A DNA stretch of 64,000 nt from Streptomyces marokkonensis (GTDB taxonomy: Bacteria > Actinomycetota > Actinomycetes > Streptomycetales > Streptomycetaceae): positions 62,001 to 126,000 of the forward strand of contig NZ_VSKS01000022.1 of NCBI RefSeq assembly GCF_008312835.1, written 5' to 3'. Shown in pieces: positions 44,032 through 52,872 of this stretch; within the stretch, counting starts at the first letter, position 1, and the number at the start of each line of letters is the position of its first letter. The translations under genes were made by a program, and so were the position numbers. The notes below the pieces were generated by a model. It was not told the DNA's origin, did no database searches, and saw only the letters and a program-made list of their open reading frames with translations.

Positions 44032-44988
44032 ATGACCACACAGATCACGAGCGCCCGGCCCGCCGCCGGCCCCCGTAAGGGGTCCCGGCGGCGGCCGCCC
44101 GCCTCGTCCGCAACGAACGTGGGCCGCCCCGGCTTCGCCTGGGCACTGCCCGCCGCAGTGTTCTTCGCCCTCTTCGCGATCACCCCGCTGATCATGGTCG
44201 CGGTGCTGTCCTTCATGAGCTGGGACGGGCTCAGCTCGCCCGAGTTCGTCGGCATGGACAACTGGTCGCGCCTCATGGACGACCCCGTGATGCTCAAGAG
44301 CATCTGGCTGACCCTGCTGCTGACCGTGCTCGGCGTGGTCGTCCAGACGCCGCTGAGCATCGTGCTCGGCGTCTGGGCCGCCGGCCACCAGCGCAACCGG
44401 GCCGTCCTGTCCGTCATCTACTTCATCCCGCTGCTGCTGTCCGCGACGGCCGTCTCCGTGCTGTGGCGGGCGCTGCTCGACCCGAACTTCGGCATCCCGG
44501 CCGACGCCTCCTGGCTCTTCGGCGACGGCAACCTGTTCGGTGAACAGGCCACCGCCATCGGAGTGCTGGCGTTCGTCAGCACCTGGCAGTTCACCCCGTT
44601 CCACACCCTGATCTACCAGGGCGCCGCCCGCGCGATCCCGCACGTGCTCTACCAGGCCGCGGAGATCGACGGCGCGGGCCGCTACCGGCAGTTCTTCCAC
44701 ATCACCCTGCCGCAGCTGCGCAACGCGATGATCACCTCGATGATCCTGATGATCGTCGGCGGCCTGACCACCTTCGAGACCGTCCTCATCCTGACCCAGG
44801 GCGGCCCCGGCACCGACACCACCATCAGCGCCTACTACATGTACGACAAGGCGTTCAAGAGCTTCGACTACGGCACCGGCTCCGCGATCGCCCTGGTGCT
44901 GGTCGTCGCGGCCACGATCATCTCGCTGATCGTCGTCCGGGTCTCCGGCTACGACAAGATGCGCAGCTCCATGGAGGGTGTGTCATGA
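44032..44988 (+). CDS. bxlF: ABC sugar transporter permease (MalF type)
   Basis: A 318-aa permease with six transmembrane helices after an Arg/Pro-rich cytoplasmic N-terminus. The EAA loop, where the ATPase docks, reads EIDGAGRYRQFFHITLPQL. It pairs with BxlG to form the import channel. No ATPase gene is present in this cluster; in Streptomyces such importers normally use the shared MsiK ATPase encoded elsewhere. Its stop overlaps the bxlG start (ATGA). Confidence 0.92.
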   Translation: MTTQITSARPAAGPRKGSRRRPPASSATNVGRPGFAWALPAAVFFALFAITPLIMVAVLSFMSWDGLSSPEFVGMDNWSRLMDDPVMLKSIWLTLLLTVLGVVVQTPLSIVLGVWAAGHQRNRAVLSVIYFIPLLLSATAVSVLWRALLDPNFGIPADASWLFGDGNLFGEQATAIGVLAFVSTWQFTPFHTLIYQGAARAIPHVLYQAAEIDGAGRYRQFFHITLPQLRNAMITSMILMIVGGLTTFETVLILTQGGPGTDTTISAYYMYDKAFKSFDYGTGSAIALVLVVAATIISLIVVRVSGYDKMRSSMEGVS

Positions 44989-45803
44989 GGCGCCGACCGA
45001 ACTACCTGGCCGGCGCCGGCTCCCTCTTCTGGCTCTTCCTGGTCGGCCTGCCGCTGTACGTGATGCTCGCCGCGACCCTGCGCACCCGACAGGACTACGC
45101 CGAGAACGGTCCCGTCTCGATCCCGGACAGCTTCACCCTGGACAACTACACCGGCGCCTTCGACTCGGGCTTCGGCCAGTACTTCGTCAACACGCTCGTC
45201 GTCACCGCCTGCGTGATCGGCATCGTGGTGCTGCTGGTTCCGCCGCTCGCCTACGCGATCGTCCGCAGCCGCGGCCGGACCACGTCGGCGATCTTCCGGC
45301 TGTTCCTGCTCGGACTCGCCATCCCCGCCCAGGCCGTGATCGTGCCGATGTTCTACCTGATCAGCGAGGCCGGGCTGTACGACAACCTGCTCGGCGTCAT
45401 CCTGCCCACGGCCGCGTTCTGCCTGCCCATGTCGGCGCTGATCCTCAGCGGCGCGATGCGTGACATCTCCCCGGAGCTGTACGAGGCCATGGCCATGGAC
45501 GGCGCCAGCCCGCGGCGCATGTTCTTCCAGCTCGTGCTGCCGCTGTCCCGGGGCGGACTGTCCACGATCGTGGTCTTCTCCGCGCTCCAGGCATGGAACG
45601 GCTTCCTGTTCCCGCTCGTGCTGACCCAGTCCGACTCCACCAAGGTGGTCACCCTGGGTCTGTACAACTTCCAGACCGAACACGGTATCGACATCCCCGG
45701 TCTGCTGGGAGCCGTGGTGCTGTCCATGGTGCCCATCCTGCTCGTCTACCTGTTCGCCCGTCGCGCCCTGGTCCAGGGCCTGATGGGTGTCGGAGGAAAG
45801 TGA
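44985..45803 (+). CDS. bxlG: ABC sugar transporter permease (MalG type)
   Basis: A 272-aa six-helix permease, with the EAA loop in AMAMDGASPRRMFFQLVLPL. Overlaps bxlF at its start (ATGA) and the GH3 gene at its end (GTGA), so all four genes are translated as one coupled operon. The second half of the xylo-oligosaccharide channel. Confidence 0.92.
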   Translation: MRRRPNYLAGAGSLFWLFLVGLPLYVMLAATLRTRQDYAENGPVSIPDSFTLDNYTGAFDSGFGQYFVNTLVVTACVIGIVVLLVPPLAYAIVRSRGRTTSAIFRLFLLGLAIPAQAVIVPMFYLISEAGLYDNLLGVILPTAAFCLPMSALILSGAMRDISPELYEAMAMDGASPRRMFFQLVLPLSRGGLSTIVVFSALQAWNGFLFPLVLTQSDSTKVVTLGLYNFQTEHGIDIPGLLGAVVLSMVPILLVYLFARRALVQGLMGVGGK

Positions 45804-48175
45804 CTGCCGACGTGGCCGTAGAGACCACCCCCGAAATCCCCCTGTGGAACGACCCCGACCGCCCCGTCACCGCCAGAGTCGACGCGCTCATCGGCGCGAT
45901 GACCCTGGACGAGAAGATCGCCCAGCTGTACGGCGTGTGGGTCGGCGCGTCCGCCAACGGCGGCGAAGTGGCCCCCCATCAGCACGACATGGAGGAGGCC
46001 GTCGACCTCGACGCGCTTCTGCCCCACGGACTGGGCCAGTTGACCCGCCCCTTCGGCACCGCGCCCGTCGACCCGGCGCTCGGCGCGCTCTCCCTGCTGC
46101 GCACCCAGTCCCGCATCGCCTCGGCCAACCGCTTCGGCATCCCCGCCGTCGCGCACGAGGAGTGCCTGGCCGGCTTCGCCGCCTGGGGTGCCACCGCCTA
46201 CCCCGTCCCGCTGTCCTGGGGCGCCACCTTCGACCCGGACGTGGTGCGCCGCATGGCCGCCGCCATCGGCCGCGACATGCGGTCCGTCGGTGTCCACCAG
46301 GGGCTCGCGCCCGTCCTCGACGTCGTGCGCGACGCCCGCTGGGGCCGGGTGGAGGAGACCATCGGCGAGGACCCCTACCTCGTCGGCACCATCGGCACCG
46401 CCTACGTCCAGGGCCTGGAGTCCACCGGCATCGTCGCCACCCTCAAGCACTTCGTCGGCTACTCGGCCTCCCGCGCCGGACGCAACCTCGCCCCCTCGCC
46501 CATGGGCGCCCGCGAACGGGCCGACGTCCTGCTGCCGCCGTTCGAGATGGCGATCCGCGAGGGCGGCGCCCGCTCCGTGATGCACTCCTACACCGACACC
46601 GACGGCGTCCCCGCCGCGGCCGACGAGAGCCTGCTGACCGGACTGCTCCGCGACACCTGGGGCTTCGGGGGGACCGTCGTCGCCGACTACTTCGGCATCG
46701 CCTTCCTCAAGACCCTGCACGGCGTCGCGGGCGACTGGGCCCAGGCCGCGGGCGCCGCGCTGAAGGCCGGTGTCGACATCGAGCTGCCCACCGTCAAGAC
46801 GTTCGGCGCACCGCTCGCCGAGGCCGTCGCCGACGGCCGGGTACCGGAGGCGGTCATCGACCGCGCCCTGCGGCGCGTCCTCGGCCAGAAGGCGATGCTC
46901 GGACTGCTCGACCCGGACTGGAGCCCGGTGCCGCCCGCGCTCGAAGGCGCCGACCTGGACGACCCGGACACCCTGCGCGGCAGGATCGACCTGGACGGGC
47001 CGGAGAACCGGGAACTGGCCCGCGAGATCGCCGAGAAGGCGGTCGTCCTGCTCACCAACGACGGCACCCTGCCGCTCGCCCGGCCCCGCCGCATCGCCCT
47101 CGTCGGCCCCAACGCGACCGAGGCCACCGCCGTACTGGGCTGCTACTCCTTCCCCCAGCACGTGGGCGTGCAGCACCCGGACGTCCCGGTCGGGATCGAC
47201 CTGCCCACCCTGCGGGACACCCTGGCCGCCGAGTTCCCCGACGCGGACATCACCGTCGCGCGCGGCACCGGCGTCGACGACGGGGACCTCTCCGGCATCG
47301 GCGAAGCGGTGGACGCGGCCAGGGAGGCGGACATCGTTATCGCGGTCCTCGGCGACCGCGCGGGCCTGTTCGGCCGCGGTACCAGCGGGGAGGGCTGCGA
47401 CGCGGAGTCCCTCGCCCTGCCCGGCGCCCAGCAGCACCTGCTCGACGCGCTGCTCGACTCCGGCAGGCCGGTGGTGACCGTCCTGCTCGCCGGACGGCCG
47501 TACGCGCTCGGCCGGGCCGTCGCCGAGTCCGCGGCGATCGTGCAGTCCTTCTTCCCCGGAGTCGGGGGCACCCACGCGATCGCCGGAGTGCTCAGCGGCC
47601 GCACCGCCCCCTCCGGACGGCTTCCGGTCAGCGTGCCGCGCGGCCCCGGATCCCAGCCGACCACCTACCTCGGTGCCCGGCTCGCCCAGGCCAGCGAGGT
47701 CTCCAACATCGACCCGACCCCGGCGTTCGGCTTCGGCCACGGCCTGACGTACACGACGTTCGCCTGGAGCGACCTCGCCGTGGACGCCGGGGAGGCGCCG
47801 ACGGACGGCGAGTTCGCCCTCGCCCTCACCGTCCGCAACACCGGGGACCGGTCCGCCACCGAGGTCGTCCAGCTCTACCTGCACGACCCGGTCGCCTCCG
47901 TCGTCCAGCCGGTGCAGCGGCTCGTCGGCTACGCCCGGGTGCCGCTGGAGCCGGGCGAGGCGCGCCGCGTCCGCGTCACCGTCCCGGCCGACGTGGCGTC
48001 CTTCACCGGCCGCGACGGCCGCCGGGTCGTCGAACCCGGGGACCTGGAACTCCGCCTGGCCGCATCGAGCACGGACGCGCGCCTCACGGCGACGGTCACC
48101 CTGACGGGCCCGGAACGCCGAGTGGACCACACCCGCCGCCTCCACGCGGCGTTCACCCAGGAGCCGACGGCGTAG
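45800..48175 (+). CDS. bxlA: intracellular GH3 beta-xylosidase/beta-glucosidase
   Basis: A 791-aa glycoside hydrolase family 3 enzyme without a signal peptide. The N-terminal catalytic barrel has KHFVGYSASRAGRN and the nucleophile Asp296 in TVVADYFGI. The second domain has GDRAGLFGRGTSGEG, and a C-terminal fibronectin-III-like domain contains ALTVRNTGDRSATEVVQLYL. It cleaves imported xylo-oligosaccharides to xylose in the cytoplasm. GTG start overlaps the bxlG stop; GGAGG is only 3 nt upstream, so GTG 45812 remains possible. Glucosidase activity cannot be excluded from sequence. Confidence 0.92.
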   Translation: MTADVAVETTPEIPLWNDPDRPVTARVDALIGAMTLDEKIAQLYGVWVGASANGGEVAPHQHDMEEAVDLDALLPHGLGQLTRPFGTAPVDPALGALSLLRTQSRIASANRFGIPAVAHEECLAGFAAWGATAYPVPLSWGATFDPDVVRRMAAAIGRDMRSVGVHQGLAPVLDVVRDARWGRVEETIGEDPYLVGTIGTAYVQGLESTGIVATLKHFVGYSASRAGRNLAPSPMGARERADVLLPPFEMAIREGGARSVMHSYTDTDGVPAAADESLLTGLLRDTWGFGGTVVADYFGIAFLKTLHGVAGDWAQAAGAALKAGVDIELPTVKTFGAPLAEAVADGRVPEAVIDRALRRVLGQKAMLGLLDPDWSPVPPALEGADLDDPDTLRGRIDLDGPENRELAREIAEKAVVLLTNDGTLPLARPRRIALVGPNATEATAVLGCYSFPQHVGVQHPDVPVGIDLPTLRDTLAAEFPDADITVARGTGVDDGDLSGIGEAVDAAREADIVIAVLGDRAGLFGRGTSGEGCDAESLALPGAQQHLLDALLDSGRPVVTVLLAGRPYALGRAVAESAAIVQSFFPGVGGTHAIAGVLSGRTAPSGRLPVSVPRGPGSQPTTYLGARLAQASEVSNIDPTPAFGFGHGLTYTTFAWSDLAVDAGEAPTDGEFALALTVRNTGDRSATEVVQLYLHDPVASVVQPVQRLVGYARVPLEPGEARRVRVTVPADVASFTGRDGRRVVEPGDLELRLAASSTDARLTATVTLTGPERRVDHTRRLHAAFTQEPTA

Positions 48176-48192
48176 GACCGGCCCGGACTCCG

Positions 48193-48234
48193 CCCGGCCG
48201 GCCGGGACCGCACCCGCGGTCCCGGCCGGCCGGG
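48193..48234 (+). terminator. terminator of the bxlEFGA operon
   Basis: 19-bp perfect GC-rich arms (48193-48211 and 48216-48234) with an ACCC loop, 17 bp after the bxlA stop. Confidence 0.88.
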
Positions 48235-48313
48235 GTTCGGACCGTCTCCTGGTGCAGCGGCGGCCGTAAGAGAAGACCGTGCCGAGCCCTGTCCTTGAGC
48301 ATGCGAGCGGGCG

Positions 48314-49765
48314 CTACGGGCGGCTGAGGGTGCGCGTGATCCCGGCGACGACGGTAGTGGCGAGAACCCAACCGACGGCGATCAGCAGGTAGGACACCCA
48401 CTGGTGCACACCTGTGGGTGCGAAGGCACGCTGCTGACCGAAATCGATGATCGGCAGCAGGAGGTCCAAGGTGTAGACGGGAGCAATGAACTCCGGACCC
48501 TTGCCCTGCTCGACCGGAGGTGGCTCGTGCGTTCCATACGCGACCGAGCCCATGATGAGCAGGGCGAGAAGCCAGCCGCCGGCACGTGTGGGACGGAAGC
48601 CGTAGCCAACAGCCGCGTCCTGGAGATAGCCCCACAGCTTGCCATACCAGGAGAGAGTCGCCCGGCGCCGACGCTGCTGGGCAAGCTGGACGGTGCGGGC
48701 GTCGGCGTCATCACCGACGCGGCGGTAGGAGGCTGTGAGCTGCTCGTAGCTGTGGGGGACGAAGCCGTCCGCATCGCGATCCAGCAGGGCGAGCCGGTCC
48801 GCGGCGGGAAGGCGCGGGGCAAGCGCCTCGTACGTCAGTCCCTCCAGGCGTACCCTGGCGGGCCAGACCTGTGGCGCCGCCTCGATGACCTTGAAGCCGG
48901 CGTACTGCATTCTGACGTCGCCGGTTACCGGTCGTGCATCTCGCAACGTCAACTGGGTGGCTTCGCAGCTGCTGATGCCCAGTGCGACACCGCCCGGGTT
49001 GCTGAGTTCGGCTTCGATGAAGGAAATCCAGCCTGCCACCCTGGCGCCGGTGAGCCTGACGCGGCCCTCGGCGATGAGGCCGCCGGCGTTGAGGACGGTT
49101 CCGACGGCGAGTCGCGCGGCGTCGAGGGCATCGCCGTTCGCGTTCCTGAGGTGGGCGTCCTCCAGATCGACCGCCCCTTCGACATGCGCCGTACTGAGGC
49201 TGACCCCACCCAGTGCCACGAGGCCGGGTGCCCGTATCCCGGCACCCACGGAAGCGTGATCGAGTTGGAGCGCCCATCCGTCACCCGTCCCGACATGGGC
49301 GTGATCCAGGAAGATCCCGCCGGAGACCTGGGCGTTGCTCAGCTGAACGCCTCCCGCTGCACGGCAGTTCGTGAGCCGGAGTGCGCCGTCGACGCGGAGG
49401 GACGTAGCCGCCAGAGCAGGAAGGCAGGACCCGCTGAGGTCGAGCAGACGGATCTGCGCCCCGTCAAGTTCCAGCGCGCCACGGAAGTGACAGGAGGTCA
49501 GACGGATCGGATGGCGTATCTCCGCGTGCTGGAGGTCGAGAACGCCGGTGATCCTCGCTCCGGCGACGCGCAGAGCGGGCGCCTCACCGGGTTCCGACGC
49601 ACCTCCCAGGAGGAGAGTCCGGATGACCTCGGCCCGAACCGTCCGCTCGGTGCCCCGAACAGTCGCTGGATCCTCCCGCGCGTCCCGTCGGACGTCGACC
49701 GCTGCACCGCGAGGGAACGCCTGCCAGATGCGACGTTCCAGAGGCGTCAGGTCTGTGCTGTCCAT
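48314..49765 (-). CDS. beta-solenoid (pentapeptide-like repeat) membrane protein
   Basis: A 483-aa protein. The central region (about 70-310) consists of degenerate 20-25-residue repeats built on alternating Leu/Val and short turns (e.g. GVLDLQHAEI, GALELDGAQI, GALRLTNCRA, GVQLSNAQV, GIFLDHAHV, GVSLSTAHV), consistent with a right-handed beta-helix. A basic helical linker (QLAQQRRRRATLSWYGKLWG) and two C-terminal transmembrane helices follow. Similar Streptomyces proteins are often labelled oxidoreductase without visible support; I see no cofactor motif. Codon choice is noticeably less GC-biased than in neighbours, hinting at horizontal origin. Function unknown. Confidence 0.72.
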   Translation of the reverse strand: MDSTDLTPLERRIWQAFPRGAAVDVRRDAREDPATVRGTERTVRAEVIRTLLLGGASEPGEAPALRVAGARITGVLDLQHAEIRHPIRLTSCHFRGALELDGAQIRLLDLSGSCLPALAATSLRVDGALRLTNCRAAGGVQLSNAQVSGGIFLDHAHVGTGDGWALQLDHASVGAGIRAPGLVALGGVSLSTAHVEGAVDLEDAHLRNANGDALDAARLAVGTVLNAGGLIAEGRVRLTGARVAGWISFIEAELSNPGGVALGISSCEATQLTLRDARPVTGDVRMQYAGFKVIEAAPQVWPARVRLEGLTYEALAPRLPAADRLALLDRDADGFVPHSYEQLTASYRRVGDDADARTVQLAQQRRRRATLSWYGKLWGYLQDAAVGYGFRPTRAGGWLLALLIMGSVAYGTHEPPPVEQGKGPEFIAPVYTLDLLLPIIDFGQQRAFAPTGVHQWVSYLLIAVGWVLATTVVAGITRTLSRP

Positions 49766-49912
49766 CTGCAGGACCTTATCCGTCGAGTACGGCTGCCAGG
49801 TGAACCGGCGGTCGGCACAGGCCACTTCCGTAACCGGCACAATTCGTGACGCCCGTCCATCGCCTTCTCCTGCCCCTTGATCGCTGCTGAGCCCGCTGAT
49901 TGCATGGCCGGC

Positions 49913-50452
49913 ATGACCGAGCTCGGATCCGTCTCCTGGCCACCTGCCCCGATCAGGACCGAGAGGCTCGTACTCCGTGAGCCCGAGGCCCGGGACCGTG
50001 GGGTGTTCATCGAACTGCTGGCGTCCCCGGAGGTGCACACCTACCTCGGCGGCGCACGCCCGCGGGACGACCTTGAGCGCGAGATGCCCAGGGTGCCCGA
50101 GCGGTGGCCGGGGAGTTTCGTCGTTGATCTCGACGGGGCGATGATCGGCCAGATACTGCTCAGGAGAGCAACGGAGCACTGTCGCCCGGCCGCCGCGGGG
50201 AACGTCGATCTCGGCTACCTGTTCCTGCCGCGAGTGTGGGGGTACGGGTACGCCGCCGAGGCGTGCGCAGCGGCACTCGCCTGGTTCGCCGGCGCCCTTC
50301 CCGGCGAGCCGGTAGTGCTCACCACCCAGACTGCCAATGTCCGCTCAATGCGCCTCGCCGCGCGGTTGGGGTTCACGGAGGTGGAGCGGTTCCGGGCTTG
50401 GGACGCCGAACAGTGGCTCGGCCGGTGCTCCCCGGCCAAGCCCTCCGGTTGA
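49913..50452 (+). CDS. GNAT family N-acetyltransferase (RimJ/RimL-like)
   Basis: A 179-aa acetyltransferase. The N-terminal IRTERLVLREPEARDRGVF is typical of the RimJ/RimL subgroup, and acetyl-CoA motif A appears as VDLGYLFLPRVWGYGYAAEA with the later TANVRSMRLAARLGF. It probably acetylates an amino group on a small molecule or protein; substrate unknown. Start ATG 49913 or 49904; neither has a clear ribosome-binding site. Divergent from the beta-solenoid gene, followed by a strong hairpin. Confidence 0.83.
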   Translation: MTELGSVSWPPAPIRTERLVLREPEARDRGVFIELLASPEVHTYLGGARPRDDLEREMPRVPERWPGSFVVDLDGAMIGQILLRRATEHCRPAAAGNVDLGYLFLPRVWGYGYAAEACAAALAWFAGALPGEPVVLTTQTANVRSMRLAARLGFTEVERFRAWDAEQWLGRCSPAKPSG

Positions 50453-50471
50453 GCTCACGCCCGACAAGTGT

Positions 50472-50498
50472 CCCGGGCGGGGCGCCCCCGCCCGGGGC
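50472..50498. terminator. hairpin between GNAT and nitroreductase genes
   Basis: Arms CCCGGGCGGGG (50473-50483) and CCCCGCCCGGG (50487-50497) with a 3-nt loop between convergent genes; probable bidirectional terminator. Confidence 0.7.
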
Positions 50499-50515
50499 AC
50501 CGGTGTCCGATGGAC

Positions 50516-51247
50516 CTACCAGCGGTCGCGGTGCACGACCTCTTCGACCGGACGGCGGCTCACCGGACCGAACCTGCCGCGTGGCCACCCCACCGGGATG
50601 GCCGCGAAGGTGTTCATGTCCTCGGGAATGCCGAGGACCGCCTTCCACTCGCTCTCCAGGAACAGGTGCCAGATGGTGATGTTGGCGGCCAGGCCCAGGC
50701 CCCGCGCGGCGAGCAGCAGGTTCTGCACGCCCGGGTAGACGCAGGAACCCTCCGCGAGGGCGGAGAAGCGGTCCTGGATCCGCCCCATGCGCTCCGTCGC
50801 CTCCGCCCCGAGCGCTTCGGCGTAGACGCGCAGCCCCTCCTCCTCGATCCTCGGCTCCGGGAACCGGTAGCAGGGGATGATCAGCGCCGGGGTCTCGGCG
50901 AAGTGGTCGCGCTGGAACTCGATGGCCGCGACCATGCGTGCGTACGCGGCCTCGTCCATCCCCGCGGGGGCGTACTTGCCGGTCGTGGCCAGGTAGGCGT
51001 CCACGCACCGCTTCCACAGCGGCGCGAGTTCGGCCATGACCGCGGGGTCGGTGACGACGACGTACTCGTAGCGCTGCATGTTGCCGCCGCTGGGGCCCCA
51101 CACGGCGGCCTGTATCAGCCGGTCCAGGAGCTCGTCCGGCACCGGGTCGGGCCGCAGGCGCCGCATGGCCCTCATCGTGGACATGGTCGCGAAGAGGGCC
51201 GGGTCGGCGGCGGGTGCGTCGGAGGGGGAGTGCTCGGTAGTCGTCAT
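50516..51247 (-). CDS. nitroreductase family FMN oxidoreductase
   Basis: A 243-aa protein of the nitroreductase fold. The FMN-binding N-terminal MRAMRRLRPDPVPDELLDRL and AAVWGPSGGNMQRYEYVVV are the standard motifs, and GVQNLLLAARGLGLAANITI closes the site. Start ATG 51247 was chosen over the longer frame. There is no Shine-Dalgarno, but TACACT ends 7 nt upstream, suggesting a leaderless message. Substrate unknown (quinones or nitro compounds are usual). The DUF397 gene lies upstream on the same strand. Confidence 0.87.
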   Translation of the reverse strand: MTTTEHSPSDAPAADPALFATMSTMRAMRRLRPDPVPDELLDRLIQAAVWGPSGGNMQRYEYVVVTDPAVMAELAPLWKRCVDAYLATTGKYAPAGMDEAAYARMVAAIEFQRDHFAETPALIIPCYRFPEPRIEEEGLRVYAEALGAEATERMGRIQDRFSALAEGSCVYPGVQNLLLAARGLGLAANITIWHLFLESEWKAVLGIPEDMNTFAAIPVGWPRGRFGPVSRRPVEEVVHRDRW

Positions 51248-51288
51248 GATCGTGAGTGTAGGGACTGTGAACACCCCCTGCCGCGCTT

Positions 51289-51492
51289 CTACTTCACGTG
51301 CGTCACGAACGCGGCCCACTCGTCCCGGCCGACCCGCAGCACGGTCCCGCTGCCCACGGCCTTGGAGTCCCGCACGTACACGGCCTCCGTACCGGCGGCC
51401 ACCTCGACGCAGTCACCGCCGCTCGTCCCGCTGTAGCTGCTCTTGAACCAGGCGCGTTCACTGGACTGCTCAATGCCCTGATCGGTGCTCAT
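51289..51492 (-). CDS. DUF397 domain-containing small protein
   Basis: A 67-aa protein with the family core WFKSSYSGTSGGDCVEVA, then YVRDSK and DEWAAFV. DUF397 proteins are encoded beside XRE/DUF5753 regulators in Streptomyces and act as partners in developmental and antibiotic control (the BldB/WhiJ-type system). Its ATG overlaps the stop of the XRE gene (ATGA), so the two are translationally coupled. Confidence 0.9.
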   Translation of the reverse strand: MSTDQGIEQSSERAWFKSSYSGTSGGDCVEVAAGTEAVYVRDSKAVGSGTVLRVGRDEWAAFVTHVK

Positions 51493-52346
51493 AGCTCCCC
51501 TGCCATGCGCTCGACGAGACGGGAGGACTCCTCCGTGTTGAGGGCCTGCGTGCGCAGCATCCCATACCGCAGCCAGAACTCGCTGACCTCGTTCCGGTCG
51601 GACCTGACGCTCACCACGTCTTGTGCCTCGATGTAGACGAACTGCTTGCGATCGGTCGACTCGATCAGCACCATCGGCCCGTTGAGCCCGCTGTGTGCAC
51701 CTCGGGCAGTGGGCATGATCTGCAGTTCGACGTTACGCATCTTCGAGCACGCCAGTAGGTGCTCCAACTGTCCCCGCATCACCGTGGTGTTCCGCACCAC
51801 GCGCCGGATGGCCGCTTCCTCCACGACGAACACGAAGACCATGGGCGGGCTCTTGCGGCTCAACAGCGCCTGGCGCGCAAGACGAGCGGCCACCCGTTGC
51901 TCGACGATGTCATCGGGCAACGGAGGGAAGTGCGCTTCGAGTAGCGCCTGCGCGTATGCCTCGGTCTGCAGCAACCCAGGAATCAACAGGGGGTCGTACG
52001 AGAACCTGCTCACCGCCTCGGCTTCCAGGAGAGCGAAGTCCTGGAAGAAGACGGGAAGTTTGGCCCGGTCCACGTCGTCCTGCAGTACTCGCAGCGCCCC
52101 GCCCGCCTCCAGCGCCCGCTCCGCGGCCTCCGTGAAAGCCGACTTCGCCGGTCTCCGTCCCTGCTCGACGGAGGCGACCTGCTCCAGCGAGTAGTCGATC
52201 GCCTCGGCGAGGGCCTGTTGGGTGAGGCCGGCCCGTTCTCGGAAGAGGCGGACGAGCTTGCCGTAGGCGCTCCACGCCGCCGGACGCTCCTTGTCCGGTG
52301 TGCGCCGGCCGGTGGTCCCGCATTCCCGCTGGGTGGTCCTGCCCAT
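51489..52346 (-). CDS. XRE-family regulator with DUF5753 domain (WhiJ-like)
   Basis: A 285-aa regulator. The helix-turn-helix RAGLTQQALAEAIDYSLEQV is near residues 38-57, followed by the DUF5753 sensor domain, which includes YDPLLIPGLLQTEAYAQALL and the C-terminal FWLRYGMLRTQALNTEES. Streptomyces encodes dozens of such regulator/DUF397 pairs. Start set at MGRTTQREC, with AAGGGGG ahead of the ATG. It probably binds its own promoter and is antagonised by the coupled DUF397 protein. Confidence 0.9.
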   Translation of the reverse strand: MGRTTQRECGTTGRRTPDKERPAAWSAYGKLVRLFRERAGLTQQALAEAIDYSLEQVASVEQGRRPAKSAFTEAAERALEAGGALRVLQDDVDRAKLPVFFQDFALLEAEAVSRFSYDPLLIPGLLQTEAYAQALLEAHFPPLPDDIVEQRVAARLARQALLSRKSPPMVFVFVVEEAAIRRVVRNTTVMRGQLEHLLACSKMRNVELQIMPTARGAHSGLNGPMVLIESTDRKQFVYIEAQDVVSVRSDRNEVSEFWLRYGMLRTQALNTEESSRLVERMAGEL

Positions 52347-52483
52347 CGCGCCCCCTTGTTCCGCACAGCGTTCCGTCGTGACCGGTAACGACGAAACCGG
52401 CGTTCGGGCCACGCGCACGAACCCGTACGGCGGCCGTACAAAACGCGTCGAACTTCGGACAGGGTGCCGCCTACCCTGGCCGC

Positions 52484-52816
52484 ATGAGCTACGGGAAGAC
52501 CTCCTACGTCTGCCTGCCCTGTCGGGCCTCCTACAAGCAGCCCTACGACAGGGACAGGCCGCACAGGACCTGCCCCCGCTGCGCGGAACCGCTCATCCAC
52601 GTGGGCTCGGCGTTCGCGGCGCCCCCGCGCCGGGACATCGCGGCCTGGAGAGCGCTGTCCGTTCTCCTGCACGCCGGGGTCCGCTTCAACAAGAGCTGTT
52701 GCGGCGGGCCCGGGTACCGTCCGCGCACCCTGAGGGAGGTACGCGAGCGGATGGCGTACGCCCGTCGCACGGGGGAGCCCTTCGCCAGGGCGCTCGTACG
52801 TGACGACGTGCCGTGA
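52484..52816 (+). CDS. zinc-ribbon hypothetical protein
   Basis: A 110-aa basic protein. The N-terminal ribbon has CLPC and CPRC pairs (residues 10-13 and 30-33) enclosing ASYKQPYDRDRPHRT. The remainder is helical and Arg-rich (REVRERMAYARRTGE), with a C-C pair at SCCGGPG. It could bind nucleic acid. Conserved uncharacterised actinobacterial type; no experimental role known to me. Stands alone, divergent from the XRE gene. Confidence 0.75.
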   Translation: MSYGKTSYVCLPCRASYKQPYDRDRPHRTCPRCAEPLIHVGSAFAAPPRRDIAAWRALSVLLHAGVRFNKSCCGGPGYRPRTLREVRERMAYARRTGEPFARALVRDDVP

Positions 52817-52872
52817 CGGAGAACAGCTCCACGTACAGCCGGTGACGATCGGTGCCGTCGTGCGCGGCTCGG

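Noticed and set aside
45746-48145. 799-codon open frame antisense to the GH3 gene
   Set aside because: Mirror of bxlA with typical shadow composition; no start signal or motif.
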